From contig CALFNR010000066.1 of NCBI GenBank assembly GCA_937903005.1, positions 1 to 64,000 of the forward strand: a stretch of DNA of 64,000 nucleotides, given 5' to 3'. Positions 1 through 8,740 of this stretch are shown here, one piece after another. A program made the position numbers and the translations under genes. The stretch comes from Clostridium_AI sp002297865. Its GTDB lineage: Bacteria > Bacillota > Clostridia > Lachnospirales > Lachnospiraceae. The notes beneath the pieces were generated by a model. That model searched no databases and was not told where the DNA came from. It saw only the letters and a program-made list of their open reading frames with translations. Within the stretch, counting starts at the first letter, position 1; each line of letters starts with the position of its first letter.

Positions 1-61
1 TGACCAACCTACTAAAAACAATATTTTTTATTACTTGACATAGTTAGTCTATAAGATAAAA

Positions 62-112
62 AAAGAAAGACGTTTCAACTTTTGCATACAAGATTGAAAC
101 GTCTTTCTTTTT
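62..112. terminator. Bidirectional intrinsic terminator
   Basis: Long inverted repeat (AAAGAAAGACGTTTCAA at 62-78 against its complement at about 94-110) with A/T runs on both flanks. It lies just past the stop of the hydrolase at 111 and should end that minus-strand transcript. Confidence 0.8.
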
Positions 113-653
113 ATTTGATTAATTTTGAAATTGTCTTAAACTCAGGAGTTCCCGCCTTCACAAGTAATTCAAACAAAACGGATTCCACCGAAGTTACATA
201 AACACCTTCCTGTTTCATTCGTTCCATTCCAACTTGATAGTTAAACTCAGTTCTAGAACCCACACAGTCTGCCACGATACACACTTGATAGCCACTTGCA
301 ATCAAATCTCTCGCTGTCTGCATCACACAGATATGGGTCTCTAATCCAGCTAATATAACAGTCTTTTTGTTCTGTTTCTCTAATTCTTTCTTTATTTCCT
401 CTGTATCTAAGCAGCTATAAGTTATCTTCTCAAAGTATTGAAACTCATCTTCAAGTTCTACTAGTTCCGGCACTGTCATTCCCAATCCCTTAGTATACTG
501 TTGTGTAAAAATCACTGGGCATCCAACCGTTTTTAATCCTGTCAAAAGTTGTGTCGCTTTCTGAATAATTTGTTCATGATTATGAATCGCTGGCACTAGC
601 TTTTCTTGATAATCAATAAACATTGCGATACTATCCTCTAATTTGATATGCAT
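111..653 (-). CDS. Isochorismatase-like cysteine hydrolase
   Basis: About 180 aa, the usual length for small isochorismatase/YcaC-type hydrolases. The nicotinamidase-like triad is visible: Asp14 (FIDYQEK), Lys76 (FEKITYS) and nucleophile Cys109 (GLETHICVMQT), the latter in the family's typical Gly-x-Glu-Thr-x-x-Cys setting. No signal peptide, so cytoplasmic. The longest frame opens at 674, but AAGGAG at 661-666 sits 7 nt before the ATG at 651-653, so the first seven codons of the longest frame are leader. The substrate cannot be read from sequence; amide or ester hydrolysis is inferred from the family. It is followed by a terminator and has no clear operon partner. Confidence 0.85.
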   Translation of the reverse strand: MHIKLEDSIAMFIDYQEKLVPAIHNHEQIIQKATQLLTGLKTVGCPVIFTQQYTKGLGMTVPELVELEDEFQYFEKITYSCLDTEEIKKELEKQNKKTVILAGLETHICVMQTARDLIASGYQVCIVADCVGSRTEFNYQVGMERMKQEGVYVTSVESVLFELLVKAGTPEFKTISKLIK

Positions 654-721
654 TTGTATTCTCCTTTTCTTCATATATGTAGTGTATTGTAATTATACTG
701 TGTTACTCTGTAAAAAGCAAT

Positions 722-1231
722 TTAATCATTTGCATTATCTGCATCAGTTTTTGTTCTGTGTACCGTACCATATGGATGCTGTGGTGGTGCATAGATAGAA
801 AATGCTTTCATCGGAACATCTCCTGTATTGGAAATATTGTGATAAGTACCTGCTGGTATAATAACTGCATCGTCATCGCTTAATGGCTGACTGAACGTTA
901 AATTATCACGAGTTGTTCCCATTTCTACAATGCCGTCACCTTCTTCGATCCGTATAAACTGATCGGTATTAGGATGCATCTCCACACCAATGTCTTCTCC
1001 TGGCAAAAGACTCATTAGTGTAACCTGAAAATGGTCTCCTGTCCAAAGAGCGGTACGAAAGTTCGTATTCATCTTCGCCATTGCTTCCATATCAAAAATA
1101 ACAGGAACTGGTCCATAATCCTTAAGGGTATTTTGTTGCTGAGACATATTATTTGACTGTGATGCATTATTCTGGTTTGACCTATTAATATTATTTTCCA
1201 ATGTAAAACCTCTGATTGGGTTATTTTCCAT
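722..1231 (-). CDS. Cupin-domain protein
   Basis: About 169 aa. A low-complexity Asn/Gln/Ser-rich N-terminus (first ~35 residues) precedes a single cupin barrel with the first motif around PGEDIGVEMHPNTDQF and GDGIVEMG and the second around IPAGTYHNISNTG, including the His/Glu ligands expected for metal binding. Clostridia carry very similar proteins ending in a YAPPQHPYGTVH-like segment, as here. Function is unknown; mannose-6-phosphate isomerase type II folds and stress-related sugar binding are only possibilities. The longest frame starts at a TTG at 1255; I prefer the ATG at 1231 because the protein then begins MENNPIRG, though neither start has a convincing ribosome binding site. Confidence 0.8.
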   Translation of the reverse strand: MENNPIRGFTLENNINRSNQNNASQSNNMSQQQNTLKDYGPVPVIFDMEAMAKMNTNFRTALWTGDHFQVTLMSLLPGEDIGVEMHPNTDQFIRIEEGDGIVEMGTTRDNLTFSQPLSDDDAVIIPAGTYHNISNTGDVPMKAFSIYAPPQHPYGTVHRTKTDADNAND

Positions 1232-1294
1232 ATAGTATATGTTGAGGAGGGTCAAAACATGCAGATTGTTTTAGTTGCCTATCTCATTCTTAAC

Positions 1295-2101
1295 TCAACT
1301 CGGGTCGATTAGAAATCTAATATATTCATGATATCCAGCCCCTGCTGAAATAGAAAAACGTATATATACTTCTCCATCTTGAACATAAAATCCTTCGTGT
1401 TTATCGTAAATCTGCTCGTACAATTCATCCACAGAAAGCTTTTCAAATGCTTCTACCCCTTCTTTTTTCAGCTGAGATTCCATTGCTCCGTGTACTTTTT
1501 CCAGGAAATTGTCTTCTATAATTATCACATCGTATAAACTAAGCGGTCTATTATGATTTAAATCAAAATTTATGGTAAAAGATATATTGTTGGGATGTGC
1601 TGCACCATGTGTATTGTAAAAACCAGTAAAGAGAATGGAAATAAAAACGTCATTTGCATGTTTTATTTCATAATCTAAATCTATATCAATTGTTGTCTCA
1701 GCATCTTCGAAGTACAATTCGTCCACTACTCTTGCTAAAATTACACTATTTACCACATTCATGTTCTTCTTCTCACTCTTAAGAACAGGATAGCTCACGT
1801 TAAATTTTCCTTTATGTAGGTTCTGCTTATATTTCTTATCCTCTATCGTATATTTCTTATCGGATGCATGTAATAATTCTTGTACTCCGTCTTTCAAATT
1901 AAGCTTATTATCTTTGATCGCTTTCATGTTCTTAAAGTTATTCTGTTCTATGGTTTCCACTTCTTTATCATTACCATCGAGTGTTGGAGATGGTAAATCC
2001 TGTACTAAGGTTGGAGTTGGAGAACTCTTTCTACCGTTACTGCACCCAATTACAGTAAAGCATAAAATTAAAGATAGTATAAACTTACAGTATTTTTTCA
2101 T
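1295..2101 (-). CDS. RsiV/PdaC-like lipoprotein (DUF4163-DUF3298)
   Basis: 268 aa. A signal peptide with lipobox (FTVIGC, Cys20) predicts a membrane-anchored extracellular lipoprotein. After a Pro/Thr-rich linker, residues ~90-180 resemble DUF4163 and ~185-265 resemble DUF3298, the pair found in RsiV anti-sigma factors and the deacetylase PdaC. There is no RsiV-like cytoplasmic anti-sigma segment or polysaccharide deacetylase domain, so this is a stand-alone sensory or binding module. AGGAG lies 5 nt before the ATG. Its ribosome binding site overlaps the end of the upstream gene remnant at 2110-2268, suggesting the two were once an operon. Ligand unknown. Confidence 0.75.
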   Translation of the reverse strand: MKKYCKFILSLILCFTVIGCSNGRKSSPTPTLVQDLPSPTLDGNDKEVETIEQNNFKNMKAIKDNKLNLKDGVQELLHASDKKYTIEDKKYKQNLHKGKFNVSYPVLKSEKKNMNVVNSVILARVVDELYFEDAETTIDIDLDYEIKHANDVFISILFTGFYNTHGAAHPNNISFTINFDLNHNRPLSLYDVIIIEDNFLEKVHGAMESQLKKEGVEAFEKLSVDELYEQIYDKHEGFYVQDGEVYIRFSISAGAGYHEYIRFLIDPS

Positions 2102-2109
2102 ATCTACTC

Positions 2110-2268
2110 CTATAATAAACTTTTTATTTTATTATATGCCGCTTTACGTTCCGCTAATTTTGATGTTCCACCATTAACAACTCTAGTAACAGCGGTTACA
2201 TCTGCACCATTATCAATTTTAGCATTTAGATATCTGTACCATATAGGAATGTTCGATCCAATTTTTTG
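2110..2268 (-). pseudogene. C-terminal remnant of a GH19-type chitinase/lysozyme
   Basis: About 52 open codons ending in TAG at 2110-2112, 9 nt before the lipoprotein start. The translation contains VTRVVNGGTSKLAERKAAY, which matches the C-terminal signature of glycoside hydrolase family 19 (the INGG-x-NGLADR-x-x-Y motif). An in-frame TGA at 2269-2271 ends the similarity, and no start codon or catalytic Glu domain is present. I read it as the tail of a lost endolysin or cell-wall hydrolase gene. The match is recalled from family knowledge, not from a search. Confidence 0.5.
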
Positions 2269-2600
2269 TCATTTGCTCGTATTAATTGACTGTTACTATA
2301 TTTTACCATACGCTTTTAGTTGCAAATTAATAGTAGCACTCATCTCTACATATGTCAATTATTACTTGTATTACGAATAAATTGTAATATTTATATGTTA
2401 AGTCCCATATACTAAAAATTGGTATAAAAATGAGCTAATTAAATGCTCTAGAATAAATATTGGAATATATAAAGCTCTATCTATAAACTGACACTGCACA
2501 CTATTACAAGCTGAACAATAGCCCCTCAACATAAAAACAACTCTCCCCCTAGAATGAAACATGATTCAAAGAATCACACACTCCCCTTGACATAGAGCAC
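2269..2600. other. AT-rich spacer, no gene seen
   Basis: About 330 bases between the GH19-like remnant and the terminator of the tRNA-Thr transcript. Stops occur in every frame and I see no hairpin with a U-tract, no tRNA and no riboswitch core. It may contain further unrecognisable sequence of the decayed gene. Confidence 0.5.
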
Positions 2601-2630
2601 AAAAAAGAACCTGCCCATTCACAGATTCTT
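2601..2630 (-). terminator. Terminator after tRNA-Thr
   Basis: On the minus strand GAATCTG pairs with CAGGTTC around a short loop and is followed by six T residues. It would end the sigH/tRNA-Thr transcript. Confidence 0.8.
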
Positions 2631-2643
2631 TTTCCACTATGTA

Positions 2644-2716
2644 AGCTACTAACGGGAGTTGAACCCGTGACCTCCGCATTACCAATGCGACGCTCTACCA
2701 ACTGAGCTATAGCAGC
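2644..2716 (-). tRNA. tRNA-Thr (GGT)
   Basis: Full cloverleaf on the minus strand. The acceptor stem is GCTGCTA with TAGTAGC, the D arm contains AGCTCAGTTGGTAGAGC, the anticodon loop is TTGGTAA (anticodon GGT), and the T loop is GGTTCAACTCC. CCA is not encoded. The 5' end lies one nucleotide after the sigH stop codon, so the tRNA is probably cut from the sigH mRNA by RNase P. Confidence 0.95.
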
Positions 2717-2717
2717 A

Positions 2718-3347
2718 CTACGCTTTATTGAGTTGTTCTAACACATCAGTCAGCTTTGACTTAATACGTTGTATCGCATTATCTACTGACTTCGGTTCAC
2801 GACCAAGTTCCTTTGCAATCTCTTGATAATTCATACCTGAAAAATGTAATACAAAAACATCTTGTTCTAATGAACTCAAGCGCCTTTCGAGTTCATATTT
2901 TATCATACTAGCAGTCTCTTTGTCAATAACTAATTCTTCAGGATTTCGATTATTTGCAAAAAAAATGTCTAAACGTGATAAATTATTTCCTGAAGCTTCA
3001 CCAAATGCAGGGGTATCAAAAGACACGTAATCATTAAGGGGGCTGTTCTTTTTTCGATTGGACAGCTTAATTGCCGTATAAATCTGTCGTGAAATGCATA
3101 ATTCTGCAAACGAATAAAAGTTTGCATTCAATGAAGAATCATAATCTCGAATAGCCTTATATAGACCAATCATTCCTTCTTGAATCAAATCGTCCTTATC
3201 TCCACCTATAAGAAATAGTGTATTTGCTTTCTTTCGTACAACATTTTTATACTTCTCTAAAAGATACTCCATTGCATCATGATCTTTTTGCCCAATCAAC
3301 ATAACGATTTCATTGTCAGTCATTTCAGCATATTTCTCATCCCGCAT
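2718..3347 (-). CDS. sigH: RNA polymerase sporulation sigma factor SigH
   Basis: 209 aa sigma-70 family member of SigH size. Region 2 is visible as DDLIQEGMIGLYKAIRDYD (core binding and -10 recognition) followed by FYSFAELCISRQIYTAIK, and region 4 as FSGMNYQEIAKELGREPKSV with a helix-turn-helix for the -35 element. SigH drives entry into sporulation in Bacillus and clostridia. GGGGAGG lies a few bases before the ATG. It is the last protein gene of the cysE-cysS-mrnC-rlmB-sigH run, the order conserved in Firmicutes, but the yacP nuclease gene found between rlmB and sigH in Bacillus is absent. A tRNA-Thr follows immediately. Confidence 0.95.
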   Translation of the reverse strand: MRDEKYAEMTDNEIVMLIGQKDHDAMEYLLEKYKNVVRKKANTLFLIGGDKDDLIQEGMIGLYKAIRDYDSSLNANFYSFAELCISRQIYTAIKLSNRKKNSPLNDYVSFDTPAFGEASGNNLSRLDIFFANNRNPEELVIDKETASMIKYELERRLSSLEQDVFVLHFSGMNYQEIAKELGREPKSVDNAIQRIKSKLTDVLEQLNKA

Positions 3348-3457
3348 ACATACCTCCCCAGTCGCCCTTCTGGCACCTCAAGTACACTTTCTTGATTACC
3401 TTACTAAGACATTGCAGAAAAACATATAGTATGCTCTTCTGCAAATATCATTTTTTT

Positions 3458-4201
3458 CTATTTCATCATTCTTTGACGCACAATTTCATAAGCAAGTACG
3501 CCCATAGCAACAGACGCATTCAGTGAGTCAATATCCCCCATCATCGGAATCTTAGTAATGAAGTCGCAGTTTTCTTTCACTAATCTGCCTACCCCTTCAC
3601 CTTCATTGCCAATCACAAGACCAATTGGTCCAGTTAAATTTTGTTTATACATAACTTCTCCGTCCATATCAGCACAAACAAACCAAAGACCACGTTCTTT
3701 TAACTCTTCCATTGTCTGTACTAAATTTGTTACTTTCACAACTGGCGTATAGTTAATAGCACCTGCCGATGCTTTGGCAACAGTTGCAGTCAGACCAACC
3801 GCACGGCGTTTTGGAATAATAACCCCATGAGCTCCACATTGATTTGCAGTACGGATGATGGCTCCAAGATTATGAGGATCTTCGATATTATCTAAGATAA
3901 TAACAAATGGGTCTTCCCCTTTCTTTTTGGCTAAGGCGAAAATGTCTTCCATTTCACTGTAGTCATAGGCTGCTGCCTGCGCAATAACACCTTGGTGTTT
4001 ACCTGTTGAAGACATAGAATTTAGTCTTTCCTTTGGCACAAAGTTAATGATGGTGTCGTGTTTTCTAGCCTCACGAATGATAGACTGGATTGGACCATCC
4101 TTACATCCGTCTAAAATAAATAGTCTATCAATTGTTTTTCCAGATCGAAATGCCTCTAACACCGCATTTCTTCCTTCTATTGTAAATTCTTCGTAACTCA
4201 C
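3458..4201 (-). CDS. rlmB: 23S rRNA (guanosine-2'-O-)-methyltransferase RlmB
   Basis: 247 aa SpoU/TrmH-family SPOUT methyltransferase. The N-terminal ~75 residues form the L30e-like substrate-binding domain (EGRNAVLEAFRSGK), and the catalytic domain carries all three motifs: DNIEDPHNLGAIIRTA, VIGNEGEGVGRLV and IPMMGDIDSLNASVA. The family methylates G2251 of 23S rRNA or nearby tRNA/rRNA guanosines. The longest frame starts at 4231, but ATAGGAG lies 5 nt before a GTG at 4201 that gives MSYEEFTIEGRN, which fits homologues better. It lies 55 nt downstream of mrnC in the cysS operon. Confidence 0.92.
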   Translation of the reverse strand: MSYEEFTIEGRNAVLEAFRSGKTIDRLFILDGCKDGPIQSIIREARKHDTIINFVPKERLNSMSSTGKHQGVIAQAAAYDYSEMEDIFALAKKKGEDPFVIILDNIEDPHNLGAIIRTANQCGAHGVIIPKRRAVGLTATVAKASAGAINYTPVVKVTNLVQTMEELKERGLWFVCADMDGEVMYKQNLTGPIGLVIGNEGEGVGRLVKENCDFITKIPMMGDIDSLNASVAMGVLAYEIVRQRMMK

Positions 4202-4255
4202 ATTTTCTCCTATCCGCCAGTTGTCTGGCACCTTAATAATTCATAGCATGTTATT

Positions 4256-4750
4256 CTATTTTTCTGTCTGATCAAAACGCTCAATTCCTAAATGCAACAG
4301 GTAAAGTGCTCTTTCAAATTGCTGGTTCAGATACAAATAACCGATTAACGCTTCAAACCCTGTCGCAACACGGTACTCTCCTATGGAAGCATTTTTTGCT
4401 GAGGTATATGATTTTGCATTTCTGCCTCGCTTGTAAACCGCCATTTCTTCTTCTGTAAATTCATCCTTAATGAGATTTAACATAATCATCTGGCTTGGTG
4501 CCTTTACATAATGAGCTGCTCTGTTATGAAGCTTATTAACTGGAGCATTGCCATTTTCCACGACAATCGTACGTACAACCAAGTCAAAAATACAGTCTCC
4601 AATAAACGCCAGTGTAAGCGGTGACATCTGGCTTGGTGCAATATTTTCCTTTCCCCCTGCAAACTGAGAAGTGCTTGCCACGTTAAAAAACTCTTTCGTT
4701 ATCTGATCTACCAGATTTAAATCTGTATCCATCCCTACGCTCTTTTCCAT
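4256..4750 (-). CDS. mrnC: Mini-ribonuclease 3
   Basis: 164 aa RNase III-like catalytic domain without a dsRNA-binding domain, which is what defines MrnC. The catalytic motif region LTLAFIGDCIFDLVVRT and the second acidic motif near TGFEALIGYLYL are present. In Bacillus MrnC matures 23S rRNA termini. AAGGAG precedes the ATG, and the start overlaps the last 16 nt of cysS, indicating translational coupling. The cysS-mrnC-rlmB order is the conserved Firmicute arrangement. Confidence 0.93.
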   Translation of the reverse strand: MEKSVGMDTDLNLVDQITKEFFNVASTSQFAGGKENIAPSQMSPLTLAFIGDCIFDLVVRTIVVENGNAPVNKLHNRAAHYVKAPSQMIMLNLIKDEFTEEEMAVYKRGRNAKSYTSAKNASIGEYRVATGFEALIGYLYLNQQFERALYLLHLGIERFDQTEK

Positions 4751-6132
4751 CTTACTCCTTCACGAGTATCTTCTAAGATGATACCCTTTTCTAATAACAG
4801 GTTACGAACTTCGTCTGCACGAGCAAAGTTTTTCGCTTTACGAGCTGCCTGACGTTCTTCAATTAACTGTTCGATCTCATCATCTAACAATTCTACTTCC
4901 TGTTCCGTTACAATTCCTAGTATATCACATAATTTTGTAATTTCATCAACAACTTTTTGCACAAATGTTTTCGAATTCTGTCCTGATACTGTGGAGTTTG
5001 CTAATTTTACTAATTCAAAAATAGCAGAAATAGCGTCTGCTGTATTAAAATCATCATCCATTGCAGCTTCGAATTTAGCTTGAAGGGCTGCTACGTTTTC
5101 CAATTCTTTTGTCTCCTCAGCAGTCATCTCTTTGTCTTCTACTGTTTTTAATAAATCATTCAAGTTAAATACTGCTGTTTTGATACGCTCTAAACTTGTT
5201 TGAGTTGCTTCCATTAGCTCACGACTGAAGTTAATAGGATTACGGTAATGTACGCTAAGCATAAAGAAACGTAACACTTCTAGTGGGAATTTTGCACCTA
5301 TTTCTTTTACAGTGAAGAAGTTTCCTTCTGATTTGGACATTTTCTTGTTATCAATATTTAAGAATCCATTGTGAATCCAGTATTTTGCAAACTCTTTGCC
5401 GTTAGCCGCTTCACTCTGTGCAATTTCATTTTCATGATGAGGGAATATCAGATCTTCTCCACCTGCATGAATATCAATTTGCTCTCCAAGATATTTTTTA
5501 CTCATTTCAGAACATTCAATGTGCCATCCTGGACGACCTTCAGACCATGGTGATGGCCAAGCTGGTTCGCCTTCTTTTTTTGGTTTCCATAATACGAAAT
5601 CAAGCGGATCTTCTTTTTCTTCATTTACAGCAATTCTTGCTCCTGACTCTAAATCATCAATATTCTTTTTGGATAACTTTCCATATCCTTTGAAACTTCT
5701 TGTTTTAAAATACACGGTTCCATTTTTTTCATAGGCATGACCTTTGTCGATTAATGTCTGAATCATCTCAATCATGCCACCAATTTCTTCTGTTGCCTTT
5801 GGATGTACCGTTGCAGGCTTAACATTCATTGCTGCCATGTCTTCTTTGACGGATTTGATATAACGTTCTGTAATCTCCTTACAAGTAACTCCCTCTTCAT
5901 TTGCCTTTTTGATAATCTTATCATCAACATCCGTAAAGTTGGAAACATAATTCACATCGTATCCCTTATATTCAAAATATCTTCTCACTGTATCAAATAC
6001 AATCATTGGTCTAGCATTTCCAATGTGAATATCATTGTATACAGTAGGTCCACATACATACATTTTTACTTTTCCTTCTTCTAAAGGTACAAATTCTTCT
6101 TTTGATTTGGTAAGAGTATTATAAATCTTCAT
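4735..6132 (-). CDS. cysS: Cysteinyl-tRNA synthetase
   Basis: 465 aa class I aminoacyl-tRNA synthetase, normal length. The HIGH motif appears as HIGNARP near residue 36, the KMSKS motif as KKMSKSEGNF near 266, and zinc ligands are in MYVCGPTV, HIECSEMS and FPHHENE. It charges tRNA-Cys in the cytoplasm. AGGAGG lies just before the ATG. It sits 20 nt after cysE, so both should respond to the upstream Cys T-box. Confidence 0.97.
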   Translation of the reverse strand: MKIYNTLTKSKEEFVPLEEGKVKMYVCGPTVYNDIHIGNARPMIVFDTVRRYFEYKGYDVNYVSNFTDVDDKIIKKANEEGVTCKEITERYIKSVKEDMAAMNVKPATVHPKATEEIGGMIEMIQTLIDKGHAYEKNGTVYFKTRSFKGYGKLSKKNIDDLESGARIAVNEEKEDPLDFVLWKPKKEGEPAWPSPWSEGRPGWHIECSEMSKKYLGEQIDIHAGGEDLIFPHHENEIAQSEAANGKEFAKYWIHNGFLNIDNKKMSKSEGNFFTVKEIGAKFPLEVLRFFMLSVHYRNPINFSRELMEATQTSLERIKTAVFNLNDLLKTVEDKEMTAEETKELENVAALQAKFEAAMDDDFNTADAISAIFELVKLANSTVSGQNSKTFVQKVVDEITKLCDILGIVTEQEVELLDDEIEQLIEERQAARKAKNFARADEVRNLLLEKGIILEDTREGVRWKRA

Positions 6133-6152
6133 AACTTCCTCCTAGATTGCTT

Positions 6153-6821
6153 TTATTTTATTTTTTTATAATCTTCTAAATTCTTATTGAAGTTTTCAAG
6201 TATACTGCGAAGTTCTTGATTTTCACGCTGCAAACGATTTAGTTCCATCTCCACAGGGTCTGGCAAATGTACCTGATCCAGCTCTTCACAAGGTCTTTTA
6301 ATGTTTGCACTTTTCACAATATGCCCTGGAACACCTACAACGGTTGAATTCGGTGGCACTTCCTTTAAAACTACACTTCCAGCACCAATTTTAGAATTTT
6401 CTCCGACTGTAAAAGAACCTAGTATTTTGGCACCTGTGCTCACCATAACGTTATCACCGAGAGTAGGATGTCTTTTCCCCTTTTCTTTTCCTGTACCACC
6501 TAACGTTACACCTTGATACAGCGTAACATTATCTCCAAGGATTGCCGTTTCTCCAATCACAACCCCATTGCCATGATCAATAAACAGTCCCTTTCCTATT
6601 GTTGCACCTGGGTGAATCTCTATACCTGTCTTTCGCACCGTTCTTTGTGATATCCATCTAGCCAGAAAATAATGTTTCTTCAAATAAAGCTTATGTGCTA
6701 CCCTGTATCGCAAGACCGCTTTAAAACTTGGATACAGAAATACTTCCATGTCGGATTTAATAGCAGGATCTCTGTCCTTTATAATCTGTATTTCTTCCTG
6801 TACATATTTAATAAATCCCAC
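6153..6821 (-). CDS. cysE: Serine O-acetyltransferase
   Basis: About 222 aa. An N-terminal helical domain (DRDPAIKSDMEVFLYPS) is followed by a left-handed hexapeptide beta-helix with the catalytic region FIDHGNGVVIGET and the acetyl-CoA-binding GVTLGGTGKEKGKRHPT. It makes O-acetylserine from serine and acetyl-CoA, the precursor of cysteine. AAGGAG lies 8 nt before a GTG at 6819-6821 giving MGFIKYVQEE; the longest frame's GTG at 6830 overlaps that ribosome binding site and is unlikely. The C-terminal ~35 residues form a charged coiled-coil-like tail. First gene behind the T-box. Confidence 0.95.
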   Translation of the reverse strand: MGFIKYVQEEIQIIKDRDPAIKSDMEVFLYPSFKAVLRYRVAHKLYLKKHYFLARWISQRTVRKTGIEIHPGATIGKGLFIDHGNGVVIGETAILGDNVTLYQGVTLGGTGKEKGKRHPTLGDNVMVSTGAKILGSFTVGENSKIGAGSVVLKEVPPNSTVVGVPGHIVKSANIKRPCEELDQVHLPDPVEMELNRLQRENQELRSILENFNKNLEDYKKIK

Positions 6822-6856
6822 AAAAATCACTCCTTATGTTTAACATCCTTATAAAC

Positions 6857-7124
6857 AAAAAAATCACCTCTGTACTAAAATACAAGAGGCGACGTTATCG
6901 CGGTTCCACTCTATTTTATCAGAAAATGACACTACAGCATAATGCATTCCCATAATAATCTCCTTACTATAACGGCAGTTACCGGATTAAACTACTACAG
7001 TTCATCTAATCTGCTCCTAGAGGCACTTCATTCATCTTCCTGCAAAGAATGCTTTCAGCTGGTAACATTCTCTCTCTGTTGCAATCCAATCAATTACTCT
7101 TTCTAATCTTCGCATTTACACATA
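6857..7124 (-). promoter_or_regulatory. T-box leader, Cys-specific
   Basis: The minus strand carries the T-box core AGAGTGGAACCGCG at 6899-6912, followed by a terminator (CGCCTCTTGTA with TACAGAGGTG, then seven T) ending at about 6857. A TGC triplet at 7025-7023 (in GAATGAAGTGCCTC) is the likely specifier, matching cysteine. Uncharged tRNA-Cys should prevent termination and raise expression of cysE and cysS. Bacillus cysES has the same control. Confidence 0.92.
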
Positions 7125-7130
7125 TAAATT

Positions 7131-7159
7131 ATTCTATGCAAACATTTATTCTTTGTCAA
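7131..7159 (-). promoter_or_regulatory. Promoter of the cysE T-box operon
   Basis: On the minus strand TTGACA (7159-7154) and TAGAAT (7136-7131) are separated by exactly 17 nt, upstream of the T-box leader. Confidence 0.8.
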
Positions 7160-7198
7160 GTTCCATTTCCATTTTCTTGTGTAGTAATAATACAATAA

Positions 7199-8722
7199 TT
7201 ACTCAAAAAACATATTTTCTGTATATAATTCACTAAAATCCTTATCATTTGCTAGTGCTAATACACTTGCCACTTCCACAACCGCTTCTGCTTTCCTTAT
7301 AAAATCATCCTCCACTAACGCAAGTTCCGCTCCTCTTAACGAAGCATTACCCACAACCGTTATCTTTTCTTTCCACTGTTTTGGCAACAAACCTATTGCA
7401 ATTGCTTTCTCTATATTGACATGAAATCCAAACCCGCCTGCCAAATAGACTTTATCCACATCATCTATTTTGACACCGTACCGCCTTGTCATAAGAGTCG
7501 CTGCAGAATATACCGCTGATTTTGCCATCTGGATTTCTCTGATATCTCTTTGAGTAAATACAACTTCTCCTTTGTTCGATAGAGCTACTGGAAAGCCTTC
7601 CTCAAAATATCTCTCATCTAATGCACCTGTTTCGTCTATGAGTTCATTAGATAGTAACTCAGCTGTCAATTCTAGCACACCTGAGCCACAAAGCCCTACA
7701 GGATCTTTATCTTGAATTGTTCTTACCTTAGCCATACCGTATTGAATCTCGACTGAAGATATTGCTCCTGGAATAGAACCAGTGCCACACGAAATATTTC
7801 CACCTTCGAATGCTGGTCCAGCAGCTGCGCTTGTTACTAAAATCTGATTTTTTGTTCCAATCGCCATTTCTCCATTGGTTCCCAAGTCAATTAAAACAGA
7901 CACCTTTTCTGTTTCAGAAAATCCACAGGAAACTAGACCACTTACAATATCCGCTCCTACAAAAGTACTGATTCCTGGCAATATCACTACCTGACAGAAT
8001 GGTATACTATCACCAAACAAATCCTGACTGTTAGTACGGATTGTATTTACATTTACAGGTTCAAAGGGATAGACACCAAGAGTCTCACAAGGATACCCCA
8101 TTAAGATATGGCACATAGTAGTATTAGCAGAAATTGCAATTTTCGAAATAGAGTGAAGCTCAAATCGTTGAATCATTTCACGCAATTGATTTCTTATTGT
8201 GTCTCTAAGTTTTTCTAAATCGCCTGCATTACATGCTGAAATTCTTGAAATCACATCTGCACCATAACTTCTCTGACGGTTCAGTTCTCCATAACTGTTT
8301 TGTATTACTTTATTTTTAACATCCACTACTTCCATTGCAATGGTAGTTGTTCCAATATCAATTGCGATACCATACTGTGCATCCTCATTTTGTTTTATAT
8401 TTTCAGAAACTTCCATTGCATTCATGACAACTTGAAATTCTTCTTCCTTTTCTACTTCAATTGTAGCATCCTCTGTTAGGTACGCCCGACACCCCAGGCG
8501 GATTCCCAGTTCTATCTGCTCTTTTGTTAAAATACGTCTATCCGCTTCTGTTACAGGAAGCGTTCCCTTAACCAGACGAATTTTACATTTTCCACAAATT
8601 CCTTTACCACCACAAGGTGATGTTACATATATTTTGTTTTCCGTCAAAGCCTGCAATACAGATAATCCTTCTCTCATGGAAATCACCTGCTGCCCATCCT
8701 TACTAATCACAGTCAGCTTCAT
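7199..8722 (-). CDS. RACo-like 2Fe-2S/ASKHA protein (DUF4445)
   Basis: 507 aa. The N-terminal ferredoxin domain has four cysteines in 2Fe-2S spacing (C37, C43, C46, C78; SPCGGKGICGKC). From about residue 115 an ASKHA-type ATPase domain begins (YGIAIDIGTTTIAMEVVD) and the C-terminal part contains LIDLGTNGEM, GPAFEGGNISCGTG and LCGSGVLEL. This is the architecture of RACo, the ATP-dependent reductive activator of corrinoid proteins. No corrinoid methyltransferase gene lies in this window, so the partner is unknown. It is 18 nt downstream of ispF and probably co-transcribed. Confidence 0.85.
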   Translation of the reverse strand: MKLTVISKDGQQVISMREGLSVLQALTENKIYVTSPCGGKGICGKCKIRLVKGTLPVTEADRRILTKEQIELGIRLGCRAYLTEDATIEVEKEEEFQVVMNAMEVSENIKQNEDAQYGIAIDIGTTTIAMEVVDVKNKVIQNSYGELNRQRSYGADVISRISACNAGDLEKLRDTIRNQLREMIQRFELHSISKIAISANTTMCHILMGYPCETLGVYPFEPVNVNTIRTNSQDLFGDSIPFCQVVILPGISTFVGADIVSGLVSCGFSETEKVSVLIDLGTNGEMAIGTKNQILVTSAAAGPAFEGGNISCGTGSIPGAISSVEIQYGMAKVRTIQDKDPVGLCGSGVLELTAELLSNELIDETGALDERYFEEGFPVALSNKGEVVFTQRDIREIQMAKSAVYSAATLMTRRYGVKIDDVDKVYLAGGFGFHVNIEKAIAIGLLPKQWKEKITVVGNASLRGAELALVEDDFIRKAEAVVEVASVLALANDKDFSELYTENMFFE

Positions 8723-8740
8723 TCTAATCCCCCATCATTT

